64,000 nt of DNA from Xylaria sp. FL1777 (Eukaryota > Ascomycota > Sordariomycetes > Xylariales > Xylariaceae), in NCBI GenBank assembly GCA_022578965.1, contig MU400554.1, positions 271,277 through 335,276 on the forward strand, read 5' to 3'. Within the stretch, counting starts at the first letter, position 1, and each line of letters starts with the position of its first letter. Position numbers and translations under genes: made by a program. The notes beneath the pieces are model-generated. The model made no database searches, was not told the DNA's origin, and saw only the letters and a list, made by a program, of their open reading frames with translations. Of this stretch, positions 47,227 to 60,309 are shown piece after piece.

Positions 47227-50200
47227 ATGGCTAACATTGGGAACATAGTGGCCGCTGGAGTCTCGGCCAGAAACGAGAACACGTTGGCTCTTGCGAACCT
47301 GAATTTTGATTTCTCTCTCGTCAAAATTGGTGCCCCCAAGGAATTTCTCAACATAGGAAATGGACTATCACAGCGGAGACGCAAGAATGCCGAGGAGGGC
47401 TCAACCCATCGTACCGCCCGCAAGCTTGGAGCTTTGTTTGAGCAGGTTGCAAACCCGCCCGAAAGGCTCGTAAAAGCGTACGGCCAACGCGCATCTGAGA
47501 TATCACAAGTACTTGAGGCCCGCCAGGATGGGAAACAGTTTGGTCTCTTCAGTGATCATGCCGGTGCTGATGCTACGGTCATTTGGGCTGCTGCAGTATC
47601 CGGCAAGACAGCAATTGCAGTCGCCCTACTCGCGTGCATGCTGGCGCGAATGTGGGACGCCCCTAAGGCGACCTCGATCTGGTATGAACTTGTGGAGAAG
47701 CGGAAAGAGCAAATTCACCAGACATGTGACGGCTCGGAGCTGTCTCATCAAGCTTTGATAGCTGCTAGCCGGCAGGAGATAACTCGGAAGGAGCTTGCTG
47801 AATGGGATGCTAGCACACGCTCATGGATTAGCATTGCCGACCGCATTAAGGAAACCGAACATCGGAAAATGGAATCCGTACTCCTACAGCTGTCTCTCCC
47901 GGTTGATAACAATACAGATGTCTTCACTAGCGTTGTTAGGGTGTGGAAAACGGCCATGACGGCCATGGAAAACCTCTGCAATGGGGTGGCCCAAGGGTTA
48001 AAAGATGGTGCTGTTCTTCTCGCCATCTCATCCTGGCATATCTATCCGGATATAGTTATGTGTGTGGAGAGACCAAGAGTCATTGAACAGAATGACATCC
48101 TAGTCTCACCTGCTGGGCGCCTGACAGTAGGGTTAGAAGATGCGAACCCAGCATCTGCGATTGGGGTTCATTGGTCTCTCTCACTTGCCAACCTACGTTA
48201 TTATGGCGATCCGGTCATGTCCAAATCCCATATAAGAGACGCTTCTCGGATCTCATTCCGGGAGCTGACGCTTGTCTGCCTGGGCAGCCTCTTTGCGGCG
48301 TGGCGTGGCGACCACTTCGATCCTTACTCTGATGAAGAAAAGGGTGCAAAGTTCATTGTTGCATTGTGGGAAAGCCTAGAACGTATACCTTTTGGCGTAT
48401 CTACCTATCACGCCCAACGCTGCGCTAACTCCATCCTTTCTGATTCGAATCATTGGTTATATCTCTTAGCGGGCGCGGCTAGAGAACTACTGGAAAATAA
48501 TAATAGGGGCTGTTTAATAGCTCACCAACTTGTTTCTCTTGGTATTCGCCAGGGACAGTCACTTCTCAAGAGTGAGATAACGGCCGGTCCTCCTCTCTAC
48601 TTTGGTTTACTCGACATCAGAGTATGGTTGCAATTTGCACTTCATAGTAGTCCAGTTAAGTTACTTCGGGAGTTTGCAAGGATGTCAAAAGTCGACGAAA
48701 CGAAAGACAAAGCTATCATACACTTAGATGGCGCAAAAAATAATTTCACAACAGTTTTTCCGTTACAGCCCTCAAAAGGACTTACGCAGGACGAAGGAGG
48801 GCTCCGCGAGAAGCATGTCCGATGGATACCCGATTCAGAACCGTCCTCACAAATGCCACTGCAGTGTGAACCGGAAAGCAGCGAAATCAGACCGTTTAGC
48901 ATTGACCATATCCAGAAGTGCGGCCCTGTTGTTCGTTGCGCAAGCTCGCTCTGGGAGTTCCAACGAAACAATGCCCAGCTAGATACTGTCACTGAAGGTA
49001 TGTATTCGAGCCCTACACGCCCCGGTGTAAACTGAACACCGTATCTTTCTTGATTATGGTACTCTATACTGACCAGATACGAGGGATCGAAGTTGACGAA
49101 TTGCATTGCCTAGTAGGCAATGACGTGGGGGGGCTGTATGTTCTTTTCGACGGCATTAATAGTCGGGGAAAGTCAACTTTGAAATCAGCACAGAAGCGGA
49201 CTCAAAAGCCGATGAAGATTTCTGAGAGTTCAACATATATAACCTTTGAAGACATGGTGTTGCTGCTTGGAGCTGACCTACTAAATACGGGAATACTAAT
49301 CATTCTAAAATCCTATCCTTTTTCACATAGCGACTTACCCTTGTTGGACTTCTGGAAGAGTTCCTACCGTAGCGATGCACAGAAGGGTAACCTGACCAGA
49401 CACAAAAACATACCATCGTTGATGTATAATATTCAAGGCCCCTCCAACCCAAGGCGCATTATGAAAAGAGGACGAAGACGGTATATGCCACAGTCTATAT
49501 CCCATAAGATTCCCGGTTTAAATGAACCCGATTTGGATGAAAGGAGTAGCGCTGAAGCTTCAGACAACAGCGAAACAGACGATACGGAGGGCGCGATGAC
49601 CGAATTTTGGAAACAAGTCAACCCCGAACGGGGAAGACGAAGCTGGTTGAGTACGCCAACATAATCACACGACCCGCTAATCGTTAGCCTCAAGCACTCA
49701 CCAGGTTCTAGGTGATTTTGCCCGATGGACCCCGACATTCGCAGCGTCCATGTATGCGCTTTCTGGAGCGGCCACCATTTGGTCGTATCTTCCGGATGCT
49801 ACTATCTCGTTAAACGTCATCAAGCACAGTTTATTCTCGGCTCCATGGTTGGCGGATGACGTGAGATGTGACAGAACCAGTGGTCGACTTCAAGGCTCTA
49901 CTGTGGTTGATGCAATCCATACAAGGCCCACTATCTCTATCTCAGACGCATTTTCTTGTATTGTCATGTTGGAGACTGATGATTTGGTTATCCCGCCTAG
50001 TGAGCTGAAAAATGTCTTTGCGATCTCGACGAGAAATACTATCTACGCAGCGGCCGCGCTGCTCGCCGATCCATATACAGACTGTCCACAATACGAGATG
50101 CGAATGATCTATGGAAACGTTGGCCGTCCAGGTGTGTCAATGATGATCCCACCGACAAGCCCATTACTCCGGGAGCCTAGTCTTGAATCATGGAGATTGA

Positions 50201-50778
50201 TTAATCATGAACAATTCAAGGCCGACAGTCAATGCGACGACATGTTCGGCAGAACAAGCTTACATTTGTCCTTTACAGGCTACGAGCAGCCTGTGGCGAC
50301 AACTGTTAAGCATGGTGCGCGGGACCTGGAGGCTTGTTATCTCGAGACGGTCGTGACAGTCTTCGACGGAAGAGAAAGAGTTGGGGATCTGGACATCCTC
50401 GGCGCATTTGACAAAACTGAACGAGTTGATGAAAAGGACATCAGCGACTACATGGTTGGAGTGGGTAAGATCAACGACACACTTGTACTGAGTAGAATGC
50501 CTGCATTTCCTGATTGCCCCCACTCTTCACGACCGTCGCCGTGTCCTAGATGGATCGTCTTAGCTTCTTGGGAAGAACTTCTGGAGATGCCAAGTCAGGG
50601 AGTGTGCATAGTCAGAGCTCATGGAAATGCCCTGTCCCGTCTAGCTACTGCTGTGGTGTGTATACAGAAACGCGTGAAACGGTGTTCTATACTACCACCC
50701 GATTCATGCTACTACTGCATCGAAGAGGAACTTCATGACAATATTCTGCGAGGAGACTCGATAGTTCTAATCTGCTAG
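47227..50778 (+). CDS. Large uncharacterised fungal protein (~1,138 aa)
   Basis: Three exons (47227-48997, 49084-49645, 49695-50778) join in phase into about 1,138 residues. I do not recognise a named domain. The stretch GLFSDHAGADATVIWAA near residue 98, followed by a hydrophobic AIAVALLACMLARMW, matches my memory of uncharacterised proteins in plant-associated Sordariomycetes and Eurotiomycetes. LGDFARWTPTFAASMYALSG after the last intron also belongs to that family. The middle has an Arg-rich block before RSC. There is no signal peptide, and one or two short hydrophobic segments may span a membrane. The second intron uses donor GTTGAG and acceptor TCAAG, chosen because phase and the conserved LGDFARW require it. 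Such genes vary strongly between strains, so this may be accessory. Confidence 0.75.
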
Positions 50779-52681
50779 AATGGGCTATCCTGGGGCCGGA
50801 CTTTGATTTATAAGGTTCCTACTACTCTTCCTCTAACGAGAGGATGCTAAGGCTAGTTATTTCATACTCGTTGTCCACATGCTATATGACTTCGTCTTCT
50901 TCTATGGGTAGGCCAAGCGCTTGAGCTAAGAAATTCAACTTAGATGTTTATGTATTCGCTATGCTCGCCGCTTTATTCAGACCAGTATTCAATTTAACAA
51001 ACATTATCTTATAGAGAGCATGAAAGTAATCACTGTCAAACGGCAATACGATTTAGTACAAGAAACTCCTAGCAGGTGGCGCGGATTTCTCTTCGCCGTT
51101 AGCCGGCTGACTAGATGGGCGAACTCCTCGCCCTTAGACTTCGAATTAGATAGCCAAAACTCACTTGACCTACCTAGGTACCGATAGACTTTTCGACACT
51201 TCACCCCGCCAAATGTAAATGTCATTCAGCGGTCTTGTGGTATCACCTATGTACTACCACTTCTCCCGTCCCGATCCTGTCTCCCACGACATTAATCACG
51301 GCTGGAGAATTCAAGTAAAGCGCGATCAGCTTATTTACCCCATCGACTACATTACTACCAGACTCAGGCTTACCTAGGCGTTCGCCGACCCTCCCACTAC
51401 CATAGTTCATTTGGGGATATATCCAGGCCACTTAGATAACTCGCCCGCAATGGTGTAAGAGAAACCTCAAAGATAAGGTATCTTGAAAAACGCACTTCTT
51501 ATTCTCCTTATCAATCGTAATGGCGAAAATACTATAACTAAGTAGTACCTTGTATAGGTAATTTAACTAGATCTCAAGGTTAAATTAAGATTGCGCCTCC
51601 AAATTTAACTTCAGTAACACCCGGGACGGGACGATCCCGCCCGCAGCTATTTACATTACCTATATGTATGTATACTGTAATGTCAAACTCAACTCACAAA
51701 AGACGTCCGGGGGAAGGTGGTCGGATTCCTGAGTTTCGGTGCGCGGCTCCGAGAAGCCTTTGCCAAGTCTCCCCCCGTTACCTACCTGGGCAGGTAGTTA
51801 GTTAGCCAGCTCGGCCTAGAACTATCCTACATATTAGTAGCCCAGCAACTCGAACGGACATAGAACGAACGATAAAGCAGGGAGGTAAATGAATTGTAGT
51901 GTATACGCGGTAATCTGCTGTGCCGACCGTACACAGCGGGTTAATCTTAATGAAACGCCGTCAATCTTTTATCCCTGCATTATAATCGGCCGGCGAACTT
52001 AAGTACACTGCATTGCACATATACCTACACTAACGATCTTGAATGCTTGATGACTACACTATCTAGGTTTGGTCTCGGAGTGGGGAGGAACACCAGGCTA
52101 AATCGCTTGTCAAAGCTTGTGTGCATCTAGAAACATCCTATCCCTTAAACTTCGACGATGTCTAAATAACCTTATATGAACGTCTTGTTCACGTGATGGA
52201 GGCATCGTCTCTAATTGCTACATCTTGACTATCTTCATTATAGCCCTGCTGTTCTTATCAACGATTGGACAACATACTTCCCCGTCCGAACTAAAACGGC
52301 AGTAGGGATTGATTGGGCTCGGCATTGAATGAGTGAAATAGATTCAATTGTAGTATTGTTGCTATGCTATGCCATGCCTTACTATGCCTGGAGTTGTCTA
52401 ATCCTAATCCTAGGGGCCGTGACTCTATTTTGTTTCCCCAAGTCGTCGGTCCAATGAACCTCCCTGTAACGCCGTGGTGCGAAGCGCCAAGATATGCCAA
52501 GTCCAAGAGCTCGACCAAGTCTCTTCATGAGGACGATAGAAGGTTAAAAAGAAACAGAAGAGCTCGCCCCAGACAAGCTCTCTCACATGTACTTGCTTTA
52601 GGTGTTATTACATTTCGCGGGGAGGATGGCGTCTCTCGCAACGCTTCAAGTTCCGACTGGTATGTAAGCTTTGATGCCTGC
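50779..52681. other. Intergenic region, no gene seen
   Basis: Downstream of the large unknown gene and of the convergent glycosyltransferase gene. Short frames (51004-51225, 51243-51431, 52291-52518) show no motifs. TAGGTA-type words are frequent. Confidence 0.4.
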
Positions 52682-54439
52682 TCATAGCTCCGGAATTTTC
52701 CAAGCTGGTTTTGTGCATTCCCCCATTGCATCTATCCAGTCCTGTATGCCTTCCATATACCATCCGCTCGTCCATTTCGCCTTCGAATCGACACCTTTGG
52801 GCTTCGGTTTGGGTTCTCCGAGCTTGAAGCTCTTCGAAGTGCAGCACACCTCGTCGTGCCAGCTGTACTGAAAGCAGCTTCGGTCAAGTCTCTTTTCCTT
52901 ATTGTCAGAGTCTTCTTCCGACATTTCCGACTCGCATACTTTGGCGCAATTCTCTGGCGATTTCCACGCGTTTTTCTCAATCTCGCTCATCTCATCTTCT
53001 CCCTTTTGGCGATCTCGGTCATGACCGTCGGCACGTTCTTGTGCATCGGGGTCGAGATTGATATAGCAAACATCATCTGACCCATTGTCCCAGTTTTCAC
53101 GAGTCTTCTGCATCTTCGGGGCAATCAGACTATCGTATAGGTCCTTTATCATCAATATACGCTAATAACAAACGTCAGTCTCGATTTCAAAAGGGGGGGC
53201 GTTCTTAATGGACTAGTTTCAGTTGAATCCGTCGAGGTGATATTGGAATTGCTCGAGTATACATCCATCTTGGGTCTGTACCTACATCTGTCTTGCGTGT
53301 TTGTTCAAATTGCCACACGGTACTGATCTCCTCAGCATTCATGTGATGCATCGTCAAGATCGGTTCGCACCAGTGATCCCGACCGTATGGTAGAGTAGTG
53401 GGCTTTTCACCGTTAATCATAGGCCACGTTTGTCGGATCTTGACGCCCTCGTGCTCATCCAAAGCTAGTGCCACCAACAAGTCTCCACAACACTCTTCAG
53501 TGCCCTTCTGGGTGTACTGCCGGGTTAAGTTGGTGTGCTTTTCCACTAGGTGCTTCATTACCGCTCCACTGAGTATGTAGCCAGAACCTCCGTGGGCGAA
53601 GGGTCTGCCACTGACGAAGGAACGGCTTCCCAAATATATCTTTTCGCGAGGATTCAGGCCGGACTGCTTCTTCAACCAATGAATCATGTTGGCCCAAAAA
53701 ACGTACGTATCAGCCTCTGCAAATATGTACCAGTCACGACCTGGGCGCATTCTCCATGTTTGCTCAATCATAGGCAGGAATTTGTACTTGTCCAGGACCC
53801 ATGCGTTGTGTGCCTCGGCCGTAGCATCTATACACAGCTTCTGGGAGACGGCGCACTCCTGTTGGCTACGGTATAGGTCGAAATCGCGGAGCCTAGCCTT
53901 ATCGGCCTCGTCAATTTCCGAAAGAGCGTCGTATAAGTGATACGGGCCCATTTGTTGTTCCTATCCGGCGGTCAGCATGCTCAACTCCGTCTAGCTCACC
54001 CCTGTTCAACACCGGGTACTCTGATCGCAGGGTACCATACCAGGTCAGAGAAGAGAAGGAACTTGGAGTCAGGAAGACATGACATTGTTGTGAGAAGTTG
54101 AGTCGGCAATCGGTCGAAAGCTTCTGTGGCGCCAGTTTTCATGACGAGGAGTATGCCATCTGTGTCTGGAAAGCGAGCGCAGGGATCACTCGTGTTGTAA
54201 TGTTTTTGGATCAGCTTCTCGTTGCCTTGGTTGTAGAGGGTGTTATCGTAGACAGGATGCGAGAAGTAACCTGTAACGCCCTCGTAATAATCGCGGTATT
54301 CGAACTGCCATTGAGGGCGAAGATGGATGTAGGTCGCGATGAGCGTTATGATGGTAAGTGCGCCGAGGATGCGGAAACGCCGAGAGCTCGGCGGCGCAAT
54401 CATATTTGCCCAACTATATGTAGCTACACCGTTGGCCAA
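52682..54439 (-). CDS. GT31/fringe-like type II glycosyltransferase
   Basis: Three exons (54041-54439, 53286-53960, 52682-53161) join in phase into 517 residues. A single membrane anchor (ILGALTIITLIATYI) at about residues 24-38 follows a short basic N-terminus, as in Golgi type II enzymes. The catalytic region has a GT-A/DxD-like WYIFAEADTYVFW at about 211-223 and GGSGYILSG, the fringe-type acceptor-side motif. ECCGDLLVALAL follows (the GT31 E-D-V-like block). Together these identify a fungal GT31/DUF604-type family. It probably transfers a sugar in the Golgi; donor and acceptor are unknown. The C-terminal exon is charged, with Cys pairs (CFQYSW, EVCC) and a WxxG-rich end. Introns are 81 and 124 nt. 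It is the second likely Golgi sugar enzyme here, after the DUF3405 gene. Confidence 0.85.
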
Positions 54440-57400
54440 TCCGGGAGGCAGCAGTGATAGCGATGAGAGAGGGCTGGCCTCCGTTCAGAGTCCAAAGCAC
54501 CAAGAGAACCGGACACGAACCGAGAGAGGGTGGTGACCAAGATTGGGCAACATTAAAACGATGTAGAACAAAAAAGATAGACAAGAATAGCACGAGAGGA
54601 CGACCAAAATAGATATCAGATCAGTGAACCATCATCACCACCGTAGAATGCAAAAGATGAAGCAATAGAGAGGACCAAGTTCGAGTCTAAGCCGAGGAAG
54701 AAGGGAAGCAGACTAGTCGACGGGGGAAAAGAGGAACGAAAGCATTGAAATCTAGAAGCTGTGTGTCGAAGAGATCTACTGTACTGGAGGTACTGTACAT
54801 AATGTAATGTAGTTGTGGATATTACGAATCTAGATGCATCCTGTACGTACTCTAGCCCACTTGCCTACCCAAGGTGCATCGATCGACGGTGCCTGCCAAA
54901 TCTGTCCTTGTTAAATGGCTACACTCTATACTTATCTCTCATAGGTAGGTCAGGTATGCTCTGTGTCAGGGAATGGCTAAGTACAGTACAAACACATACC
55001 TCCCTACCGAGTAGGTACTTGGATCCTCCTACATAGCCTAAGCAGACGAGGGTAACAGCAAACCCACTGTTCAGTGGTTCAAGGCTGGGTATCCGTCGAT
55101 TGTTTTAGTGCAATGACGTATTTTGTATTTTATTTTATTTTGGGTATTTAACACTACCTGCTATCTACTATACAGCTCTGATCGTGCTTGGCTAGCGGTT
55201 ATATATGCGCGCTACATGATAAGTATACCACTGCACTTGAACTTATAAGTACGTAGGTTGCTTCTCATCTTACCTAATTCAGTCTAGCCAGCCAAGTGTC
55301 TTAATCTGAAACACATTGATCCCTGAGGGTTCTACAGTGAACCCGATTTTTCGGGAGGGCACAGCCATGTAAAGCTAGGTAGGAGCTGAAATTCCGAATA
55401 CAAAGGATATTCATCACTAGGACAGAGTAATACCTTAATGTTCCCCCTGATTCAGCAAGTATTGCTATATGACTTACGCAGTAACCACAGTAGTAGAAAG
55501 AAGTCTCTGTATCATGACTAGTAGGCGCTGCGCACTGCATATCAGTGCCAAGGATACAAGTATCATCGCATGTTCTTTGTTGATTCTGTACATATACATT
55601 TCAATTGTTTCGTGCAGTATTAGCGCCTGTATGCAATACGAAATATCGTGTACTAAAAACAGCCGCAGCGCCCGACGCCGGGCATACCGGGAGGTACCGG
55701 TTGTGACCACCCACTACCAACCTATATAGGTAAGTACCGAGAGCCTGGCACTCGCTCCAGGAATTACATACTGCGTAGTGTACGGCCAAACAAACTGTCA
55801 ATGTGAAACATGCATTCACGGTTCGACGTCTATCATAAGGGTCTCCAGTCCAAGGTGCCTAGTATACTGCGTATTTAAGTAGGTAGGTATTCCTTCCTTT
55901 GTCTACAGATCCTTCAGAACAATGCAATGTCCCTAAGGTACCTATTTAAATATACTACAGAGGTATACTATGTACACTAAGTAGTATAGGCAGACATGCC
56001 TTTGGTATTGTACCCTGTCGAAGAAACAATCTCCACAGCTGGTGGAGTAGGCCCGAAGTTTGCGGTCTCGTATTACCAGGGCCTGCAGGTCATAATCTGA
56101 CGGATCTGATGATGATTAGCCCCTCCTCAGACCCTCCTCATGGCAGTGCTAGGACGTCAGCGTTCTCTAACAGGGCGAAGTGCATACATGTAGGTACACC
56201 AAACAGACAACCCAACTAGATAACTCAGCGATCGAGCAAAAGAGAGCTTATTAATTAGTTAGTAGGGCATGAGTCAATGTCTCTACCGCCATAGACGGAC
56301 CATTTGTGTCCTAGCGGTATTCCCCCCTATCATAGAAGAAACACACATGTATACATCTATTCCTTTGTTTTACACCTCGTGACACCTTTGATGTGAATAT
56401 CTGGTGTTTGTGGGTTGATCGATCTAATAAAATCGAGGCAAAAACCTCGTACTGCCTTCATGGCCGTTACTGCGTATAGTTGAAATTGCTGACTCAGACA
56501 TATCCTTTCGTGTTACGATGTTGTTATCAATTGAGGGAAGACGTAGCCAAGACAAGATTAGTGAGAAGTTATACACATTCAGGTCCCCGTTACCAGGTAT
56601 GTTTCGGGGATCCGCTAAAGTCGCTAGGGAGGGACGTGCGAAATCCAGGATAGCCAGTATATACTTAAGTAAACAAATGGTAAGCGATTCACTCTGCCAT
56701 TACCATACATGTACTCGTAAAGAACTTACCTGCCTAGATAGGTAGCCAATTGCAATATAGCAGAATTACGATGTCAAAGCAATGAGATTATACTGCGTAC
56801 ATATATATACGAATTGCACAGCCATTGGTATCTTTTTTTATGCTTCCTCATCCAGTAATTCCAAGCGTGGCATCTTATGTCTGGACCAAGTTTTGTCCCA
56901 AGACACGATGACGCACAATCCAACCAGCCGCTTACATAGTAGGTTCATATTTAGCGAATAAGTTTGATACATTGATCGACTCTCCATAACAGTGCGTTCC
57001 TTGCACGAGAACTCGCCTGGCACATGCCAAGTTCACGTCATGACTTTGATAATATACTTAAGAAGACAGCATCGAATATAATATCTGCAGGCTATTGCTT
57101 TCGATATGGAAAAAGTTCCAATTCTTTAAACTATTACGAACTCTAATACCTCACACCCCAAGACCGAATACAAACTATACTTGTGCCTTGGAATCCAATG
57201 CTCGCTAGCGATGCCGCTCCTTGTCCTACCTACTTAACTTGAGTCGCCTTGTAGTGCAGATTGTATTAGGAATCTTAAGTTCAGTGGTTATTAGTCGAGT
57301 ATTAGTTAGATCTGTACCTGGAAAAGCCTTGCTGTCCCTGAGAAGAAGTACACGTCTATAATAGTGTGCAGGTTGAATTCCCCAGGCGGTTATAAGTCGT

Positions 57401-57871
57401 TCTAAATAATATCCGGTACTTACTTGAGTACATACTTTTATGTAAGCAAGTACCTAGATAGGTTACGTTACCTGGGCAGTTGGTCCAAGCTCTTCCTGGT
57501 AAAAGTGGGAAAGCTCAACGCGTGCTGCACGGATTAGGTAGGTGTAAGTGTATCTAGCAGTTGAGAGCTACCCATGCTAAGCTTTGAATCGCGTCACCTG
57601 TCAACCGCCCACCTTTCGTCACTAAACACTAAGCCTTGTTGCCGCCACTCGATTCAACGATTACTTACTCGAGCTGACCGTCGCATCGTTGTTGCGCCTT
57701 GCAATCCCATTTCTACATGCCCGCACTTGAACAGTGATTCAATTGGCTCCCCACCGGCGAATTTGCGCGATCCCAGACCATTAGAGCTTCCTGCGTCGCA
57801 ATCACAGACGGCTCACTCCAATCTGGTCCATCCTCATCCTAGCTCTCCCTACCAAAACCATCATCTTCAAT
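54440..57871. other. 3.4 kb divergent region without a gene
   Basis: Promoters of the glycosyltransferase (left) and of the NASP-like gene (right) should lie at its ends. The middle holds five copies of TACTGCGTA between 55475 and 56799 and many TAGGTA words. I see no frame with family motifs. Confidence 0.4.
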
Positions 57872-59511
57872 ATGGCCGAATCGACTCCCGCTGACACGTC
57901 CACACTCTCCGCCGCTCCCTCGGCCATCCCGTCCGCCGTGGCCTCTACTGTAGGCACTCCTCGTTCAATTCCCCCGATGGATCCAGAAGAGCGCACCAAG
58001 TCTCTAAATGTGTCGCTGGCCGACATGGTCGCGAAGGCTACGGCGCTCTACCAATCCAAGCAGTACGGGGAAGCTGCCGAGATCTTCTCTACGGCCACCG
58101 AAAGACAGGCTGAGCTTAATGGCGAGATGGCTCCTGAGAACGCCGACGTCTTGTTCCTCTACGGTCGCTGTCTCTTCAAAGTTGGCCAGAGTAACAGTGA
58201 TGTTCTTGGCGGGAAGGCTCCAGGCGAGAAGAAGAAGCCAAGCAGCGTCGCTAAGCTCAAGGTGAAGAAGTCGCAAGCGGAATCTTCGACCGTTGATGTG
58301 ACCGAGAAAGAGAAGACAGAAGCAGATGAGGCGACTGATGAGGCTGTTGCTACGATAGCTAAAGGTGCTGGCGCCAAAGAGGAGAAGCTACCTGACGCGA
58401 AGAAACCGCTGTTCCAATTCTCCGGAGATGAGAACTTTGAAGACTCTGATGAGGATGAAGAGGCTGATGGTGAGGGTCAGGATGAAGAAGAGGAAGATGA
58501 CGACCTTGCTGTCGCATTCGAGATCCTCGAACTCTCACGTGTTCTCTTCGAAAAGCAACTCGAAGAGGCAGGTGTCACAGAAGGACCAGACAAGGACGTT
58601 GCCGAGGGTGAAAATAAGCTAGTCCGTCATTTCAAGGAGAGGCTCTCAGATATCCATGATCTTCTAGCCGAGATTTCCCTTGAAAATGAGAAGTCTGTCT
58701 ATTTCCGACGGCCATGAGACACAGGCATACTGACGAAAAAGTATAGATTTCCCGAGGCGATCAAAGATTGTCGTGCGACCCTTAAGTATAAGGAGGAACT
58801 CTACACAGAAGATTCCGAGATCATCGCAGAAGCCCACTTCAAGCTATCTCTAGCCCTCGAGTTCGCGTCCATGACGACGACTGGCGAAGACAGTGCTGAC
58901 GCCGGCGCTAAGACCGTTGACGAAGCCATGCGAACGGAGGCAGCTGAAGAGCTAGAGAAGGCTATCAAGAGCACAAAGCTAAAGCTCCAAAACAAGGAAG
59001 TGGAGCTCGCGACATCCCACGCGCCGGAGGATAACGACGAGACGCGCAAGCAGATCACCGACGTCAAGGAGATTATCGCGGACATGGAGCAACGGGTGAG
59101 TCCATCACTTCCCCGTCGACTCCTTGTCAACGCGATTTCGGTCTTCTGCGAACCTTTCCGTATTTCCATTTGCCCGTTTTACTAACCTCTATCCCCAAAT
59201 ATAAGCTTACTGAACTCCGGAAACCGCCTGTCGACATGAACGCAGCCTTAGGCCAGGACAACCCCCTGACTGGTCTTCTTGGCCAAGCTCTTGGGGAGTC
59301 CTCGATCGAGCAGGCCGCGCGCGTTGAGGAAGCTAAGAAGAACGCCAAGGACCTTTCAGGTCTTGTCCGCAAGAAGGCCAAGGAAGAGCCTAAGCCCGAA
59401 CCTGAAGAGACCAATGGCAAGCGGAAAGCTGAAGAACCCGCAGACGGACAAGAAGATCCCAAAAAGGCAAAGGTAGAAGAAACTGCTCCTGCTGCCGCTA
59501 CTGACTCGTAG
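57872..59511 (+). CDS. NASP-type (Hif1/Sim3-like) histone chaperone
   Basis: Three exons (57872-58692, 58747-59095, 59206-59511) join in phase into 491 residues. The layout is that of the SHNi-TPR family. A first TPR lies at about 50-90 (ATALYQSKQYGEAAEIFS) and is interrupted by a long acidic segment (around 187-213, EDSDEDEEADG). Later TPRs follow (AFEILELSRVLFEKQL; KFPEAIKDCRATLKYKEELY; AEAHFKLSLALEFA). A coiled region and a basic tail with KRKAEEP and PKKAKVEE act as likely nuclear signals. These proteins bind H3-H4 (and CENP-A in fission yeast) and deliver histones for chromatin assembly. No key block is missing. The frame of the ATG at 57872 is open from the first repeat on. Confidence 0.9.
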
Positions 59512-60309
59512 GATGTCTCGCTTGTTGTCTACTGATTCTTCCATCGCCGATGATTAAAGAACCTGACACATAAAAGCATTGAGAGCTAAGAGCCAGTGAC
59601 TGACTACTTGCCAATGGTGCCCTGTCTATCGTTCATTCCCTCCACGGCGCTCCCCAACACATCGGGAAACGCTCCCTTGTTTTGCGTCCTAACAATCCAA
59701 CTAACACCCCACGATCAAGTGTATTTCAATGAAATTTGTACACTATAAGCCAAAACTAGGTAACCAAGGTTATCACTAAGGTTCCTCACTAGGAGAGGAT
59801 ACGGATACGGAGAGCTCCTATTAGGTATACGTCGCTCTGGGGGACCGGCGCATATGGAACGGGACAGGCAGGCAACACGAATGGTTGGTTTCTGTTTGTC
59901 ACCAAGAAAAAAAAACATACTTCCTCTCCTTGGGACAGGATAGGATAGGGTAGTTTAGGCAAGGCGTTGTGTTTTCTGTCTTTTCTCGTTTAACGATGAT
60001 TCACAATAGTCTCGCTCGTCAGACTGAAGAAAATATATTCTAATTCATAACAAAAAAAACCTTCTACATTGTATCTCATATATCACTATATATGGTAGTA
60101 TGTTGGCCAAACGTAGATAATTGACGGTCAACCTCCCTACTAGACGATCACGCCACCTCCTACATACACCATAAATAAAGTTCGGTTCAAGTTAGGTCTC
60201 ACATTGCTCAGTCTAATAAAATACAGGATCACCTCGTAAAAATACCCAAGTCACCACAAAAAACGCCATGCCGTGTCATGTTAACGCCGTAAACCCAGTG
60301 TCTCACCAG
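59512..60309. other. Convergent 3' region of NASP-like and CDC50 genes
   Basis: A convergent gene pair, so only 3' flanks are expected. It contains AT-rich stretches and a short TAGGATAGGG repeat near 59940. No gene is recognised. Confidence 0.4.

Noticed and set aside
57574..57894. 106-residue frame overlapping the start of the NASP-like gene
   Set aside because: It overlaps the real ATG in another frame and looks like leader sequence. An upstream ORF effect cannot be judged.
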